A stretch of 64,000 bases of DNA from Pseudomonadota bacterium (GCA_030145845.1 JAIXHJ010000015.1:1-64000); one strand, 5' to 3'. Shown: positions 9,806-19,627, counted from the first letter of the stretch. A program made the numbers and translations. Notes: generated from the letters alone by a model not told the origin.

Positions 9806-11056
9806 ATGTCCGCCCTGACCCGAATCCTGCTGTTGCTTACCCTGCTGTTCAGCCTGCCCGCCAGCGCGGCAGACACTGTCAAAATCGGCCTCAACTACCC
9901 CGCCAGCGGACGTTATAAGGAGCAGGGGCTGGCACAGATCCGTGCGGCGCTGCTGGCGGTGGAAGAAATCAATGCCAGCGGTGGCGTACTCGGCCGGCCA
10001 CTGGAACTGCTGCGCGCCAATACCGCTTCCAGACCGGAGCGTGCCGTGGCCAATGTCGAAACCCTGACCCGGCAGGGAGCGGTGATGCTGTTCGGTGGCG
10101 CTTCCAGCACTGCCACCATGGCCGCTGCCCGCGCGGCGGAACAGCATGACCGTCTGTATTTCGCCACCATGGGCTATGACAACACCATCACCGGGCTGGA
10201 AGGCCGGCGCAATCTGTTCCGCGAACCCTACAGCTCATTTATGGCAGCGAAAGCGCTGGCGGCCTACATGAATGAAAATCTGCAGGGGAAAAAATTCTTC
10301 TACCTGACCTCCGGCTACAGCGAAGGCTGGTCCATGGAGTCGGCACTGCGCACCTTCACCCATACCCAGAGTGTGTTTTCCCATCCCGCGGCCCGCACGC
10401 CATACCCCAACCCGGCACACCGTGACTTTGAATACGCCCTGCGCCAGGCCAGGGACTCAGGCGCCGAGGTACTGGTGCTGATCCAGCTGGGTGAGGACAT
10501 GGTGCTGGCCCTGAATGAGGTGTACCGCCTCGGTCTGAAGGAACAGATAACCATCATTGTGCCCAACCTGACGCTGGGCATGGCCCAGGCGGCCGGCGCC
10601 GGCATGATGGAGGATGTGATCGGTGCCGTTCCCTGGAGCTGGAAAGTACCCTATCACTATGGCTACCTGCGCGGGCAGCAGTTTGTCGAAGCTTTCCGGC
10701 ACACATACCAGCTGCATCCGTCCAGCGCCGCCGCCTCCGCCTACAGTGTGATCTACCAGTTCCGCGATGCGGCGGAACGCGCCGGCTCGCTGGACACTGC
10801 GCAACTGGTCGCAGCGCTGGAAAATCACAACTACCGGCTGCTGAAAGACAATCAGAGCTGGCGTGGCTTTGATCACCAGAATCAGCAGACGGTTTATGTG
10901 GTCCGCAGCCGTTCCCGCGATCAGATCATGCACAGCGAACTGCGCGAGGATTTCTTCGATGTATTACTGCGGGTACCGGCCGCGGCTACCGAGCTGACGC
11001 GCAGTGAATGGGAGATGATCCGCGCCATCAATGATCGCCCGCTGGCGCTGGAATAA
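9806..11056 (+). CDS. Periplasmic substrate-binding protein, Leu/amide type (copy 1 of 3)
   Basis: A 416-residue ABC-transporter-type receptor (periplasmic binding protein type 1, Peripla_BP_6 fold) with a signal peptide (hydrophobic core LLLLTLLFSLP, cleavage near ASAA-D). It carries the sub-family signatures NYPASGRYKEQG, EEINASGGVLGRPLELL and NLTLGMAQAAGAG. The ATG at 9806 is chosen over the longer frame from 9665 because it places the signal peptide at the N-terminus and has GGAG upstream. The ligand is unknown; relatives bind branched-chain amino acids, urea or short amides. Two paralogues follow in tandem, and no permease or ATPase gene is nearby, so it either shares a distant transporter or serves as a sensor component. 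Confidence 0.88.
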   Translation: MSALTRILLLLTLLFSLPASAADTVKIGLNYPASGRYKEQGLAQIRAALLAVEEINASGGVLGRPLELLRANTASRPERAVANVETLTRQGAVMLFGGASSTATMAAARAAEQHDRLYFATMGYDNTITGLEGRRNLFREPYSSFMAAKALAAYMNENLQGKKFFYLTSGYSEGWSMESALRTFTHTQSVFSHPAARTPYPNPAHRDFEYALRQARDSGAEVLVLIQLGEDMVLALNEVYRLGLKEQITIIVPNLTLGMAQAAGAGMMEDVIGAVPWSWKVPYHYGYLRGQQFVEAFRHTYQLHPSSAAASAYSVIYQFRDAAERAGSLDTAQLVAALENHNYRLLKDNQSWRGFDHQNQQTVYVVRSRSRDQIMHSELREDFFDVLLRVPAAATELTRSEWEMIRAINDRPLALE

Positions 11057-11198
11057 GTCTTTCCGTGCCAGCCCGGTACGGCCGTACGCCAACGGCCTGC
11101 TTTGCCGCAGACTTTCGTCTCTGCGACTAAATGATAAAAGTCATTACCCGCTCAGCAATAGAAGATGATGCACCTAATAATAATAAGGAGAAGGTGCT

Positions 11199-12449
11199 AT
11201 GCGGACTGTCTTTCTGCGCCTGCTGGCGGTCAGCCTGCTGTTGCTCACCGGCACGGCCGTTGCCGCCGAACCGGTCAGGATCGGACTCAATTACCCGTCC
11301 ACCGGGCGCTACAAGGAACAGGGCCTGGCTCAGGCCCGCGGTGCCCTGCTCGCCATTGAAGAAATCAACGCCAGTGGCGGTGTACTCGGCCGGCCGCTGG
11401 AACTGCTGACGGCCAACAGTGCCTCGAAACCGGATAAGGCAGTGGAAAACGTACGTGAGCTGGCGGCTCAGGGCGTGTCCATGCTGTTCGGTGGTTCTTC
11501 CAGTGCCGTCGCCATTGCCGCCGGTAAGGAAGCCGCGCAGCATGACCTGATCTACTTCGGTACCCTGACTTACGCCAACGAGACCACCGGCGCCGAAGGC
11601 CACCGGCATATGTTCCGTGAAACCTACAATGCCCATATGGCTGCCAAGGCGCTGGCGGCCTACCTGAATGACAGTCTGAAGGGCAAAAAGCTGTTCTACA
11701 TTACCGCCGATTACGGCTGGGGCTGGTCGGTGGAAGAATCGCTGCGTGAGTTCACTGGGACCGGTGATAAAGCCGCCCACCCGGGCGCCCTCACCACCTA
11801 CCCGCGGCCGCGGGAATCGGATTTCAGATCGGCGCTGGACCAGGCCATCGAGGCACAGGCCGACGTCATTATGCTGGTGCAGTTCGGCGATGACATGGCC
11901 ATGGCCCTGCGCCTGATCCACAGCCTCGGACTGAAAGACAAAATGACCGTGATCGTGCCCAATCTGACGCTGGGCATGGCGAAGTCCGCCGGCTCCGGCA
12001 TTATGGAAGGCGTGATCGGTGCCGTGCCCTGGTGCTGGAAAGTGCCTTACCAGTATGACTTCGCCGGCGGCAAAGCCTTTGTCGAAGCCTTTACCGCTAA
12101 ATACCGCACCTATCCGTCCAGCTCCGCCGCGTCGGCCTACAGCATCGTTTACCAGTTCCGCGATGCCGCTGAGCGCAGCCGCTCGCTGGATACCGGCAAG
12201 CTGATTGCTGCGCTGGAAAATCACCGCTATACCCACCTCAAGGATGAACAGTACTGGCGGGCCTTCGATCACCAGAACGTGCAGAGTGTGTATGTGGTGC
12301 GCAGCCGGCCACGTAATGACATCCTCGCCAGTGATCTGCATGAAGATTTCTTTGAAATCCTGCTGTCGCTGCCCGGGGAAGAAGCCGCCCGCAGCCTGCC
12401 GGAATGGCAGCAGGCACGGCGTCATGCCGGTAAAGCGGAGAAACTCTGA
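11199..12449 (+). CDS. Periplasmic substrate-binding protein, Leu/amide type (copy 2 of 3)
   Basis: Paralogue of its two neighbours, 416 residues, with a signal peptide (LLAVSLLLLTGTAVAA) and the same landmarks: NYPSTGRYKEQG, EEINASGGVLGRPLELL, the ETYNAHMAAKALAAYLND segment, and NLTLGMAKSAGSG. A strong AAGGAG site precedes the ATG. The 142-bp spacer from copy 1 and the 84-bp spacer to copy 3 contain no obvious terminator, so the three may be one transcript. Sequence divergence is spread along the whole length, which argues for old duplication and retention rather than a recent repeat. Ligand unknown. Confidence 0.88.
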   Translation: MRTVFLRLLAVSLLLLTGTAVAAEPVRIGLNYPSTGRYKEQGLAQARGALLAIEEINASGGVLGRPLELLTANSASKPDKAVENVRELAAQGVSMLFGGSSSAVAIAAGKEAAQHDLIYFGTLTYANETTGAEGHRHMFRETYNAHMAAKALAAYLNDSLKGKKLFYITADYGWGWSVEESLREFTGTGDKAAHPGALTTYPRPRESDFRSALDQAIEAQADVIMLVQFGDDMAMALRLIHSLGLKDKMTVIVPNLTLGMAKSAGSGIMEGVIGAVPWCWKVPYQYDFAGGKAFVEAFTAKYRTYPSSSAASAYSIVYQFRDAAERSRSLDTGKLIAALENHRYTHLKDEQYWRAFDHQNVQSVYVVRSRPRNDILASDLHEDFFEILLSLPGEEAARSLPEWQQARRHAGKAEKL

Positions 12450-12533
12450 CACCGGTATCAGACCAATAGCTAAACGATTCTGCGTAACTTCTGACCGATT
12501 ATTCCGGGTTGTCTGACAATCCGGAGTTTTCCT

Positions 12534-13781
12534 GTGTTATTACGCAGTATATTAGTAACAACGACCCTGCTCACCAGCGTCGCTTCGCTGGCAGCAGAAA
12601 GCATCAAGATCGGTATCGCCTCCCCCACCACCGGGCGCTATAAAGAGCAGGGCCAGTCGCAGGTCCGTGGCGCCCTGCTGGCGGTGGAAGAAATCAACGC
12701 CGCCGGTGGTGTGCTGGGACGGCCGCTGGAACTGCTGATTGCCAACACCGCTTCCAAAGCAGAGCGGGCTGCCAGTGCCATCGACGAGCTGGCCGGTCAG
12801 GGGGCCGTATTCACCTTCGGCGCCACCTCCAGTGAAGCCGCCCTTGAAGCCGGACACCAGGCGGCAAAGCACAACCTGCTGTTCACCGCCGTCCAGGGGT
12901 ACGCCAATAACCTCACCGGCGAAGATGGTCAGCGTCACTTCTTCCGTGAAACCTACAATGCCCGTATGGCCGCACGTGCTCTGGCGACGTACCTCAACGA
13001 TCAGTTGCAGGGAAAAAAACTCTTCTATATGACCGCCGATTACCAGTGGGGCTGGTCGGTGGAGGAATCGCTGCGCCAGTTCACCGCCACTACGGACAGC
13101 CAGCAGCATCCGGCGGTACGCGTGCATTACCCGCGCCCGCGGCGGCCGGATTTTGAGCAGGCCCTGCAGCAGGCACAGGCCTCCGGCGCCGATGTGCTGG
13201 TTCTGATTCAGTTCGGTGAAGATATGGCCACCGCCCTGGAGCTGGCCACGCGCATGGGGCTGAAAGAACGCATGACGATTATCGTGCCGACGTTGACGCT
13301 GGGCATGGCAGTATCCGCCGGGGCAGAACCCATGGAAAACGTGATCGGTACAGTGCCCTGGTACTGGAAAGTGCCGCAGCAGTACGGCTATGAGAAAGGT
13401 CAGGCGTTTGTCCGTGACTACAGCGAACGCTATGGCAGCTTCCCCTCCAGTGCCGCCGCCTCCGCCTACAGCACCGTCCATCAGTTCCGTGATGCCGCAG
13501 ACCGCAGCCGCAGTCTGAAGACCGATGCCCTGATCCGCGCACTGGAAGGTCACCGTTACAGCCTGCTGAAAGACGACCAGAACTGGCGCGCGCTGGATCA
13601 CCAGAATGTGCAGTCAGTGTATGTGGTGAAAGGCCGTCAGCGTGATGAGGTAATTGCCAGCCCGCAGCATGCCGATTACTTCGACATTCTGCTGCAGCTG
13701 CCGGCGGAGGACAGTGCGATCAGTGCTGACGACTGGCAGGCACTGCGTAAAGCGGCCGGCAAGAGCGGCCGTCTGAACTGA
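12534..13781 (+). CDS. Periplasmic substrate-binding protein, Leu/amide type (copy 3 of 3)
   Basis: Third tandem paralogue, 415 residues, starting with GTG at 12534 behind a GGAG site; the next residues form the signal peptide (SILVTTTLLTSVASLAAE). It shares SPTTGRYKEQG, GGVLGRPLELL, ETYNARMAARALATYLND and LTLGMAVSAGAE. It is slightly more diverged (IASP in place of LNYP at the first strand), which may alter the ligand pocket. It converges with hemY, 38 bp away, and a weak inverted repeat without T-run (13788-13807) lies between them. Confidence 0.86.
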   Translation: MLLRSILVTTTLLTSVASLAAESIKIGIASPTTGRYKEQGQSQVRGALLAVEEINAAGGVLGRPLELLIANTASKAERAASAIDELAGQGAVFTFGATSSEAALEAGHQAAKHNLLFTAVQGYANNLTGEDGQRHFFRETYNARMAARALATYLNDQLQGKKLFYMTADYQWGWSVEESLRQFTATTDSQQHPAVRVHYPRPRRPDFEQALQQAQASGADVLVLIQFGEDMATALELATRMGLKERMTIIVPTLTLGMAVSAGAEPMENVIGTVPWYWKVPQQYGYEKGQAFVRDYSERYGSFPSSAAASAYSTVHQFRDAADRSRSLKTDALIRALEGHRYSLLKDDQNWRALDHQNVQSVYVVKGRQRDEVIASPQHADYFDILLQLPAEDSAISADDWQALRKAAGKSGRLN

Positions 13782-13819
13782 TGCCCCGCAGGAGCAGCGT
13801 CTCCTGCTCCGTCAGACAC

Positions 13820-15010
13820 TCAGCCCAGCGCCTGCCGGAAATGTTCGCAGGCCTGGCTTTCATTCCCTTCCGCCAGCAGTACCTTACCCATTTCCGCATG
13901 CAGTTCCGGCATGCCCTTGATGCGCAGGCCGGTCTGCAGATATTCACGCGCTTTATCGAGCTTGTTCTGACGGCGGGCCAGACGGCCAAGCACCAGCAGC
14001 AGCAGCGGATCGTTCGGGCGTTCTGTCAGCTGCTGCTCAGCAAACAGCAGCTGGCGGCCGGCGTCTTCGCCGTGCAGTGTGCCATACAGGCGGATCAGAT
14101 CATCGTGCCAGACATACTTAAGCGCGTTGCGCAGCTCATGCTCGGCCAGCACTTCTTCTTTGTCTTCCACCAGCAGCTCAATGTAGCGCCGCACAATCGG
14201 CAGTGAGTTGCGCGCCTGACGCGGGAAGTCGTGATACAGGCGTTTCAGTTCCGCTGCCGCGTCACCGGGCTTCAGGCCATGGCCGTGGGCCGCCCGTTCC
14301 ATCAGCTGCAGATGAACATTTTCCTCCAGCTCCTTCAGGCGCTCAGCGGACAGTTTGCTCGACTTGCGCAGCAGCGGCAGCAGATCACGCAGGGCCACCC
14401 AGTCGCCCAGATCCAGATAGGTTTTGACCAGCAGCTTCAGCAGGAAGGCATGTTTCGGATGATGACGGCGCAGTTTCAGCAGCACTGCCAGTGCCTGCTC
14501 TTTCTGGCCCCGGGAGTTCAGCAGTTCCGCCTGCGTCAGGCCCACGGCCAGCTCGGCGCCCCGGGTACTCTGACTGGCGGCTTTCAGCCACTCATCCGCG
14601 GCGTCCATTTTGCCCTGTTCGTAGGCTGCCCGGGCTGCCGCCAGATAATTGATCAGCGGCGTGTCTGAGTCATCGGCACTGAGGGTCAGCAGGCGTTCTG
14701 CGCGGCGCCACTGCCCCTGCGCCAGGCTCAGCAGACCGCGGGTAGTCTGACGCTGGGCGCGCAGGTTGCGGCGCTGACGGCGCCATTCGTTGAAACGCCA
14801 GTCGCTGCCGAGCAGCAGCAGGCTGACCCGCAACAGCAGGTACAGCGCCAGCATGGCCAGCAGCGTCAGCGCCAGATAGACCCACAGGGTCATCTCAATG
14901 GTGTAGTTACCCCAGCTCACCAGCACATAGCCGGCATCGCTGCTCATCAGCGTGCCGGCCACCAGGCCGATACCAAGGGTCAGGATCAGAAACAGAATCC
15001 ATACCCTCAT
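13820..15010 (-). CDS. hemY: Haem biosynthesis-associated TPR protein HemY
   Basis: An inner-membrane protein of 396 residues with two N-terminal transmembrane helices (about residues 3-22 and 41-66) and a long tetratricopeptide-repeat region, as in proteobacterial HemY encoded at the end of hemCDXY operons. In E. coli it is linked to coproporphyrinogen III/haem formation; the exact role is unsettled. It must not be confused with the Bacillus protoporphyrinogen oxidase of the same name. Its ATG overlaps the hemX stop by four bases (ATGA), so translation is coupled. Confidence 0.92.
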   Translation of the reverse strand: MRVWILFLILTLGIGLVAGTLMSSDAGYVLVSWGNYTIEMTLWVYLALTLLAMLALYLLLRVSLLLLGSDWRFNEWRRQRRNLRAQRQTTRGLLSLAQGQWRRAERLLTLSADDSDTPLINYLAAARAAYEQGKMDAADEWLKAASQSTRGAELAVGLTQAELLNSRGQKEQALAVLLKLRRHHPKHAFLLKLLVKTYLDLGDWVALRDLLPLLRKSSKLSAERLKELEENVHLQLMERAAHGHGLKPGDAAAELKRLYHDFPRQARNSLPIVRRYIELLVEDKEEVLAEHELRNALKYVWHDDLIRLYGTLHGEDAGRQLLFAEQQLTERPNDPLLLLVLGRLARRQNKLDKAREYLQTGLRIKGMPELHAEMGKVLLAEGNESQACEHFRQALG

Positions 15011-16278
15011 GCGGCATCCTCCGCCTGCTCAGCCGGCTGAGCGTCGGCCGGAGCCTGTTCCGGTGTCACCGTACCACGGCGCTGTGCTTCCACCAGCTGC
15101 TGCAGTTGCAGCAGCGAGCCGCTGATATCCGGCACCTGCGGCGACACTTCCCACTGCTCCAGCTCCTGCAGGGCGGTGCGCACGGCGCGGGTACGTTTGT
15201 CATCCACAATCAGATAATCGTCCATCCAGCCGGCAACCCGCTGCAGGCTGTGACGGTAGAGTTCAGCCTGCTGACGCAGCAGGGCAATCTGTGCCTGCTC
15301 CAGCATCAGGTGCATATTCTGCTGCAGGAAATACTGCTGATCCGGTCCCAGCGGCGCCGCCACCGGGGCCTGACGTTCACGGATACGCACCATGCTCAGC
15401 AGGGAGTCACTGACTTTGTTCCACAGGCTCAGGTACCAGGGGATATCCTGCACGGCGGCAGCGGTTTCTTCCGCCGCCGGGCTGGCGTCTGCCAGCAGCC
15501 GGTCCGGCAGCCACGGCAGTTGCGGCAGCTGTTCCTGAATCGCCTGCAGGCGCATCACCGCCCCGGTACGGTCCACCGCCGGCACCGAGCGCAGCGCCAG
15601 CATTTCTTTTGCCAGTGTGGCCCGCACCGGATTGAGCCGTGGGTTGCGGGTTTCCAGCAACACGTTATCGGCTGCCTGCAGCATGCTCAGCGCACCTTCC
15701 CAGTCGCGCTCCAGCTGCAGCCGCTGTGAGGCCATGCGCAGCAGATATTCGGCTTCCGCCAGCAGCCAGTCCTGACGTTCAGCGCCGGGCATTTTGCCTA
15801 ACTGGTCGGTGTTGTGTTCCACCTGCGCTTTGAGTGTCGCGGTCTGTTGGCTCAGCGACTGGGTCTGCGTCAGCAGATCCCCTTCGGCCGCGGCCAGATT
15901 ACCGGCCGCCTGCTGTGCCTGCTGTACCCGGTCGCGCAGCACGGCCATGGCCGCGGCGTTATCCTGTTGCTGTTGCCAGCTGAGCCAGCCGGCGTAAGCG
16001 GCGACGGCAAACAGTCCCAGCATCAGCACCAGATTGATCCAGCTCAGCGGGTGCGGCCCGCGCCGCGCCGGCGCACTGTCAGAGGCCGGCGGCGGTGTGG
16101 CGCTGCTGTCTTTGCGCGCTGTCTTTACGCTGCGGCTGCTCTGCGCTTTGCCGGCTGCCGGGCCGGCTGCCGGGCCGGCAGCGTCGGCGCTGCTCTGCGG
16201 CTCAGTCACGTCATGCGCACGGGCAGCGGTTTCTGTGTCCGCCGGCTTCTGTTCCTGATCGTTTTTTTTCTGGCTCAC
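15007..16278 (-). CDS. hemX: HemX family inner-membrane protein (hemCDXY operon)
   Basis: A 423-residue bitopic membrane protein: a disordered cytoplasmic Ala/Ser/Pro-rich N-terminus, one transmembrane helix (about residues 79-100, LVLMLGLFAVAAYAGWL), a coiled coil rich in Gln (WQQQQDNAAAM...DRVQQAQQ), and a helical periplasmic domain. It belongs to the family annotated as putative uroporphyrinogen-III C-methyltransferase HemX, but no methyltransferase motif is visible and enzymatic activity is doubtful. The start is taken as GTG 16278, with a GGAAG site six bases upstream; a longer frame to 16365 lacks such a site and overlaps hemD. It overlaps hemY by 4 bp. Confidence 0.88.
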   Translation of the reverse strand: MSQKKNDQEQKPADTETAARAHDVTEPQSSADAAGPAAGPAAGKAQSSRSVKTARKDSSATPPPASDSAPARRGPHPLSWINLVLMLGLFAVAAYAGWLSWQQQQDNAAAMAVLRDRVQQAQQAAGNLAAAEGDLLTQTQSLSQQTATLKAQVEHNTDQLGKMPGAERQDWLLAEAEYLLRMASQRLQLERDWEGALSMLQAADNVLLETRNPRLNPVRATLAKEMLALRSVPAVDRTGAVMRLQAIQEQLPQLPWLPDRLLADASPAAEETAAAVQDIPWYLSLWNKVSDSLLSMVRIRERQAPVAAPLGPDQQYFLQQNMHLMLEQAQIALLRQQAELYRHSLQRVAGWMDDYLIVDDKRTRAVRTALQELEQWEVSPQVPDISGSLLQLQQLVEAQRRGTVTPEQAPADAQPAEQAEDAA

Positions 16279-16334
16279 TGTCTGCTTCCTTAAATCCGGT
16301 CTGCGGCGACCGCCTGATTTACCGTCGGAGTATC

Positions 16335-17105
16335 TTATCCCTGTTGCTGCCATTGTTGCAGGCACAACAGCGTATCTTCATCACGGGCACTGGCGGCTAC
16401 CAGTACCTCGCGGAATCCCATCTGTTCAGCGGCAGCGGCAGCCCGTGCGGACGGCAACATGACGCCACAGACCCGCTGCGCCAGATCAGCCACCTGCGCC
16501 GTCACGATATCCAGCGCCTGACTGCTGCTCAGCAACAACAGCGGCTGACCGGCGAGGGCTGTCTGCCAGTCCCGCGGCTGCCAGCTGATTTCACGCCGCT
16601 CATACAGCTCGGCATAGTCCACCTCAGCACCCCGTGCACGCAGCACCTTGGCCAGGGTCTCTCGACCGCCGATACCCCGCCAGATCAGCACTTTTTCACC
16701 CCGGATCTGCGCTTCCTGCAGGCCCGGCAGTGCCAGCACGCCTTCGCTGTCGAAACGCTCCGCTGGCAGCTGTACTGTCAGCCCGGCCTGCTGCAACACC
16801 TCTGCCGTGGTCGGGCCGACCGCATACCAGTCGATCCCCATTGGCAGTTGGGGCCAGTAGACGTCCAGCCACTCCAGGCCATTGGCAGCCGCGTTCACAC
16901 TGATGGCAATCACTGCCCGGTACTGATCAATATCGAGAAACTTCTGCCGCAGGCCACTGGCCGCAGCGGCGGCGTCATCCGCCACCGGCGCAATCGCCAT
17001 CAGCGGCTGCTGGCGTACCGTCAGGCCCTGCTGCTGCAGCGCCTGCACTAATGGTCCGGCCTGATCCGCCGGCCGCGTAACCACCACCGGAGGCACGGTC
17101 TTCAT
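16335..17105 (-). CDS. hemD: Uroporphyrinogen-III synthase HemD
   Basis: HemD closes hydroxymethylbilane into uroporphyrinogen III with inversion of ring D; cytoplasmic. The 256-residue protein has the two-domain HemD fold: VVTRPADQAGPLVQAL at the start, the conserved segment NAAANGLEWL, AVGPTTAEVLQQAGL, and GIGGRETLAKVLRARGAEVDYAELYER in the second half. Sequence conservation in this family is low, but position between hemC and hemX decides the call. Its start codon overlaps the hemC stop by one base (TGATG). Confidence 0.95.
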   Translation of the reverse strand: MKTVPPVVVTRPADQAGPLVQALQQQGLTVRQQPLMAIAPVADDAAAAASGLRQKFLDIDQYRAVIAISVNAAANGLEWLDVYWPQLPMGIDWYAVGPTTAEVLQQAGLTVQLPAERFDSEGVLALPGLQEAQIRGEKVLIWRGIGGRETLAKVLRARGAEVDYAELYERREISWQPRDWQTALAGQPLLLLSSSQALDIVTAQVADLAQRVCGVMLPSARAAAAAEQMGFREVLVAASARDEDTLLCLQQWQQQG

Positions 17106-18058
17106 CAGTGGACGTCGTGCCCGTAAACCGCTTTCAGGATGTCACCGGCGCCCTGTGCCAGCAGATCTTCTGCGGCAGTAATACCCAGCTGTTCGGCTTC
17201 GCCTTCACCACCGCGGATTTCGGTGCGCAGCATCTGTCTGCCGTCTTCACTGCCGACCAGGCCACGCAGCCACAGCTGATCACCTTCACGTTCAGCATAA
17301 CAGGCAATCGGCACCTGACAGCCGCCCTGCAGACGGCGGTTCAGTGCCCGCTCGGCCAATACACAGCTGGCGGTGATGTCATGGTGCAGGGGTTTTAACA
17401 TGGCCTGAATCTCCCGGTCACGGTCGTTGTCCGCCGTGCGCCATTCAATCCCCAGCGCCCCCTGACCACCGGCCGGCAGGGATTCTTCCGGCGTGATAAA
17501 GGCGGTGATGCGCTCATCCATTTCCATCCGCAGCAGGCCCGCGGAGGCGAGGATAATGGCGTCGAATTCACCGCCATCCAGTTTGCTCAGCCGGGTCTGC
17601 ACATTACCGCGCAGGCTCCGGATCACCAGATCCGGGCGGTTGTTCTGGATCTGACAGCCACGGCGCAGGCTGGAGGTTCCGACCACTGCACCCTGCGGCA
17701 GTTCGCTCAGACTGCTGTATGTGTTGGAGACAAAGGCATCGCGCGGGTTTTCACGCTCACAGATCACCCCCAGTTCCAGCCCCTGCGGGAATTCCATCGG
17801 CACGTCTTTCATGGAGTGCACGGCGATATCCGCGCGGCCGTCGAGCATGGCATTTTCCAGCTCTTTGACGAACAGGCCCTTGCCGCCGATCTTGGCCAGC
17901 GGCGTATCGAGAATTTTGTCGCCCTGGGTTGAGAAGGTCACCAGCTCCACCGTCAGCTGCGGATACATGGCCAGCAGACGGGCTTTGATATGCTCGGCCT
18001 GCCACAGGGCAAGCGGGCTTTTACGGGTGGCAATACGGAGCGTGGTTACTGATGACAT
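17105..18058 (-). CDS. hemC: Porphobilinogen deaminase (hydroxymethylbilane synthase) HemC
   Basis: HemC joins four porphobilinogens into hydroxymethylbilane in tetrapyrrole synthesis. The 317-residue protein shows [15 protein letters not shown] at the N-terminus, [14 protein letters not shown] with neighbouring catalytic Asp, [10 protein letters not shown] and [15 protein letters not shown] for cofactor/substrate binding, and the dipyrromethane attachment cysteine at residue 247 in [11 protein letters not shown]. It is the first gene of the operon hemC-hemD-hemX-hemY, with gene overlaps or short gaps throughout. The 122-bp gap from glmU probably contains its promoter, though no clear boxes were identified. 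Confidence 0.97.
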   Translation of the reverse strand: MSSVTTLRIATRKSPLALWQAEHIKARLLAMYPQLTVELVTFSTQGDKILDTPLAKIGGKGLFVKELENAMLDGRADIAVHSMKDVPMEFPQGLELGVICERENPRDAFVSNTYSSLSELPQGAVVGTSSLRRGCQIQNNRPDLVIRSLRGNVQTRLSKLDGGEFDAIILASAGLLRMEMDERITAFITPEESLPAGGQGALGIEWRTADNDRDREIQAMLKPLHHDITASCVLAERALNRRLQGGCQVPIACYAEREGDQLWLRGLVGSEDGRQMLRTEIRGGEGEAEQLGITAAEDLLAQGAGDILKAVYGHDVH

Positions 18059-18180
18059 GACATTCCTTAACGCTGGTCAGGCAGGCACCTGAGAGTGAAT
18101 TCAGACAATGATGCCGCATCATACCAGCGCAGACGGAAACGGGGGAATGATCCAGGCCCGCAAGGGCCGGGATCAGCGGC

Positions 18181-19545
18181 TCACTTTTTCTTAGGCCGTG
18201 CCCAACCCTGGACATTGCGCTGCTTGCTACGCGCCACCGCCAGATCGTCGGCACCGACTTCCTTGGTGATCACCGAACCGGCCGCCACGGTGGCGCCGGC
18301 ACCGACTTTTACCGGTGCCACCAGCGAGGAATTGGAGCCAATAAAAGCGCCGTCGCCGATTTCGGTTTTAAATTTGTTCACCCCGTCATAGTTACAGGTG
18401 ATGGTGCCGGCACCGATATTGGCATCTTTTCCGATCTCGGCATCGCCGATATAAGTCAGGTGATTCACCTTGGAGCCTTCGCCGACCACGGCTTTTTTCA
18501 CTTCACAGAAGTTACCGACCTTGGCCTTGCGCTGCAGTTCCGCCCCCGGACGCAGACGCGCATACGGCCCCACCTGACAGTTGTCTGCCACCAGCGCCTG
18601 ATCAATCAGCGAGTAAGTTTCCACCTGAGTAGCAGCGCCGATACGGCTGTTTTTAATCACACAGTAAGCGCCGATCTGCACGCCATCTTCCAGCACCACA
18701 TTGCCTTCGAACACACAGCCGACATCAATGCTGACATCCGCACCGGCAGTTAAGGTGCCGCGGATATCCAGCCGCGCCGGGTCCGCCAGTGACACACCGG
18801 CACGCAGCAGTTCATCGGCCTGCTGGCGCTGGTAAACCCGCTCCAGCTCTGCCAGCTGCAGACGGTCATTAACGCCCTGTACTTCCGCTTCATCCTGCGG
18901 ATGAATGGCGCGCACGGCAACGCCCTGCGCCACCGCCATGGCAATCACATCGGTGAGGTAATATTCACCCTGGGCGTTATTGGCAGACAGTTGCGGCAGC
19001 CACTCATTCAGCTGCTGCGCTGACACCGCCAGGATACCGGTATTCACTTCGCGGATTTTATGCTGTTCAGGCGTGGCATCCTTGTGCTCGACAATGGCCT
19101 GAATATTCCCGGCGTCATCACGCACGATACGGCCGTAGCCGGTGGGGTCATCCAGTTCAACGGTGAGCAGCGCCAGCGCATTGCCGTCATGGCTTTCGTC
19201 CAGCAGCTTCTGCAGGGTGGCGGAACGGATCAGCGGCACATCACCATACAGCACCAGCACGGTGGACTGCGGATCAACAACGGGCATGGCCTGCGCCACC
19301 GCGTGACCAGTGCCTTTCTGTTCCGTCTGCATGGCCCATTGCACCGGGAAATCCGTGATCTGTTGCTGTACGGCATCGGCACCATGCCCGATCACCACAT
19401 GCAGGCTGGCCTGTGGCAACTGGCTGGCGCTGGCCAGCACGTGACTCAGCATCGGCTGTCCGGCCAGTTTGTGCAGCACTTTCGGCAGATCAGATTTCAT
19501 ACGCGAGCCTTTGCCCGCAGCCAGGGTAACGACAGCCAGAGTCAT
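18181..19545 (-). CDS. glmU: Bifunctional GlcNAc-1-P uridyltransferase / GlcN-1-P acetyltransferase GlmU
   Basis: GlmU acetylates glucosamine-1-phosphate and then makes UDP-GlcNAc, the precursor of peptidoglycan and lipopolysaccharide. The 454-residue protein has the N-terminal pyrophosphorylase domain (LAAGKGSRMKSDLPKVLHKL, then VLYGDVPLI) and a C-terminal left-handed beta-helix of hexapeptide repeats with the acetyltransferase active-site region (NHLTYIGDAEIGKDANIGAGTITCNYDG split around residue 365). It acts in the same pathway as glmS at 29912. In many bacteria glmU sits near glmS or the atp operon; here the two are 10 kb apart. Confidence 0.97.
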   Translation of the reverse strand: MTLAVVTLAAGKGSRMKSDLPKVLHKLAGQPMLSHVLASASQLPQASLHVVIGHGADAVQQQITDFPVQWAMQTEQKGTGHAVAQAMPVVDPQSTVLVLYGDVPLIRSATLQKLLDESHDGNALALLTVELDDPTGYGRIVRDDAGNIQAIVEHKDATPEQHKIREVNTGILAVSAQQLNEWLPQLSANNAQGEYYLTDVIAMAVAQGVAVRAIHPQDEAEVQGVNDRLQLAELERVYQRQQADELLRAGVSLADPARLDIRGTLTAGADVSIDVGCVFEGNVVLEDGVQIGAYCVIKNSRIGAATQVETYSLIDQALVADNCQVGPYARLRPGAELQRKAKVGNFCEVKKAVVGEGSKVNHLTYIGDAEIGKDANIGAGTITCNYDGVNKFKTEIGDGAFIGSNSSLVAPVKVGAGATVAAGSVITKEVGADDLAVARSKQRNVQGWARPKKK

Positions 19546-19627
19546 AACAGCATTCCGTTGGTAAGTGAGCCGGCTATTCTAGTGGCTGGCCGGGTGATTT
19601 CAATGCGGCCAACGGACACGCGGACGC

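Noticed and set aside
9037..13601. Long minus-strand frames opposite the mscS and binding-protein genes (up to about 440 codons).
   Set aside because: They lie wholly antisense to clear genes in G+C-rich DNA, have no recognisable domains, and repeat in the three paralogues for the same codon-bias reason.
13788..13807. Inverted repeat GCAGGAG/CTCCTGC between binding protein 3 and hemY as a terminator.
   Set aside because: Short stem without a T-run on either strand; kept only as a remark.
15007..16278. HemX as an active uroporphyrinogen-III C-methyltransferase.
   Set aside because: The protein is a single-pass membrane protein with coiled coil and lacks SAM-binding methyltransferase motifs, despite the family label.
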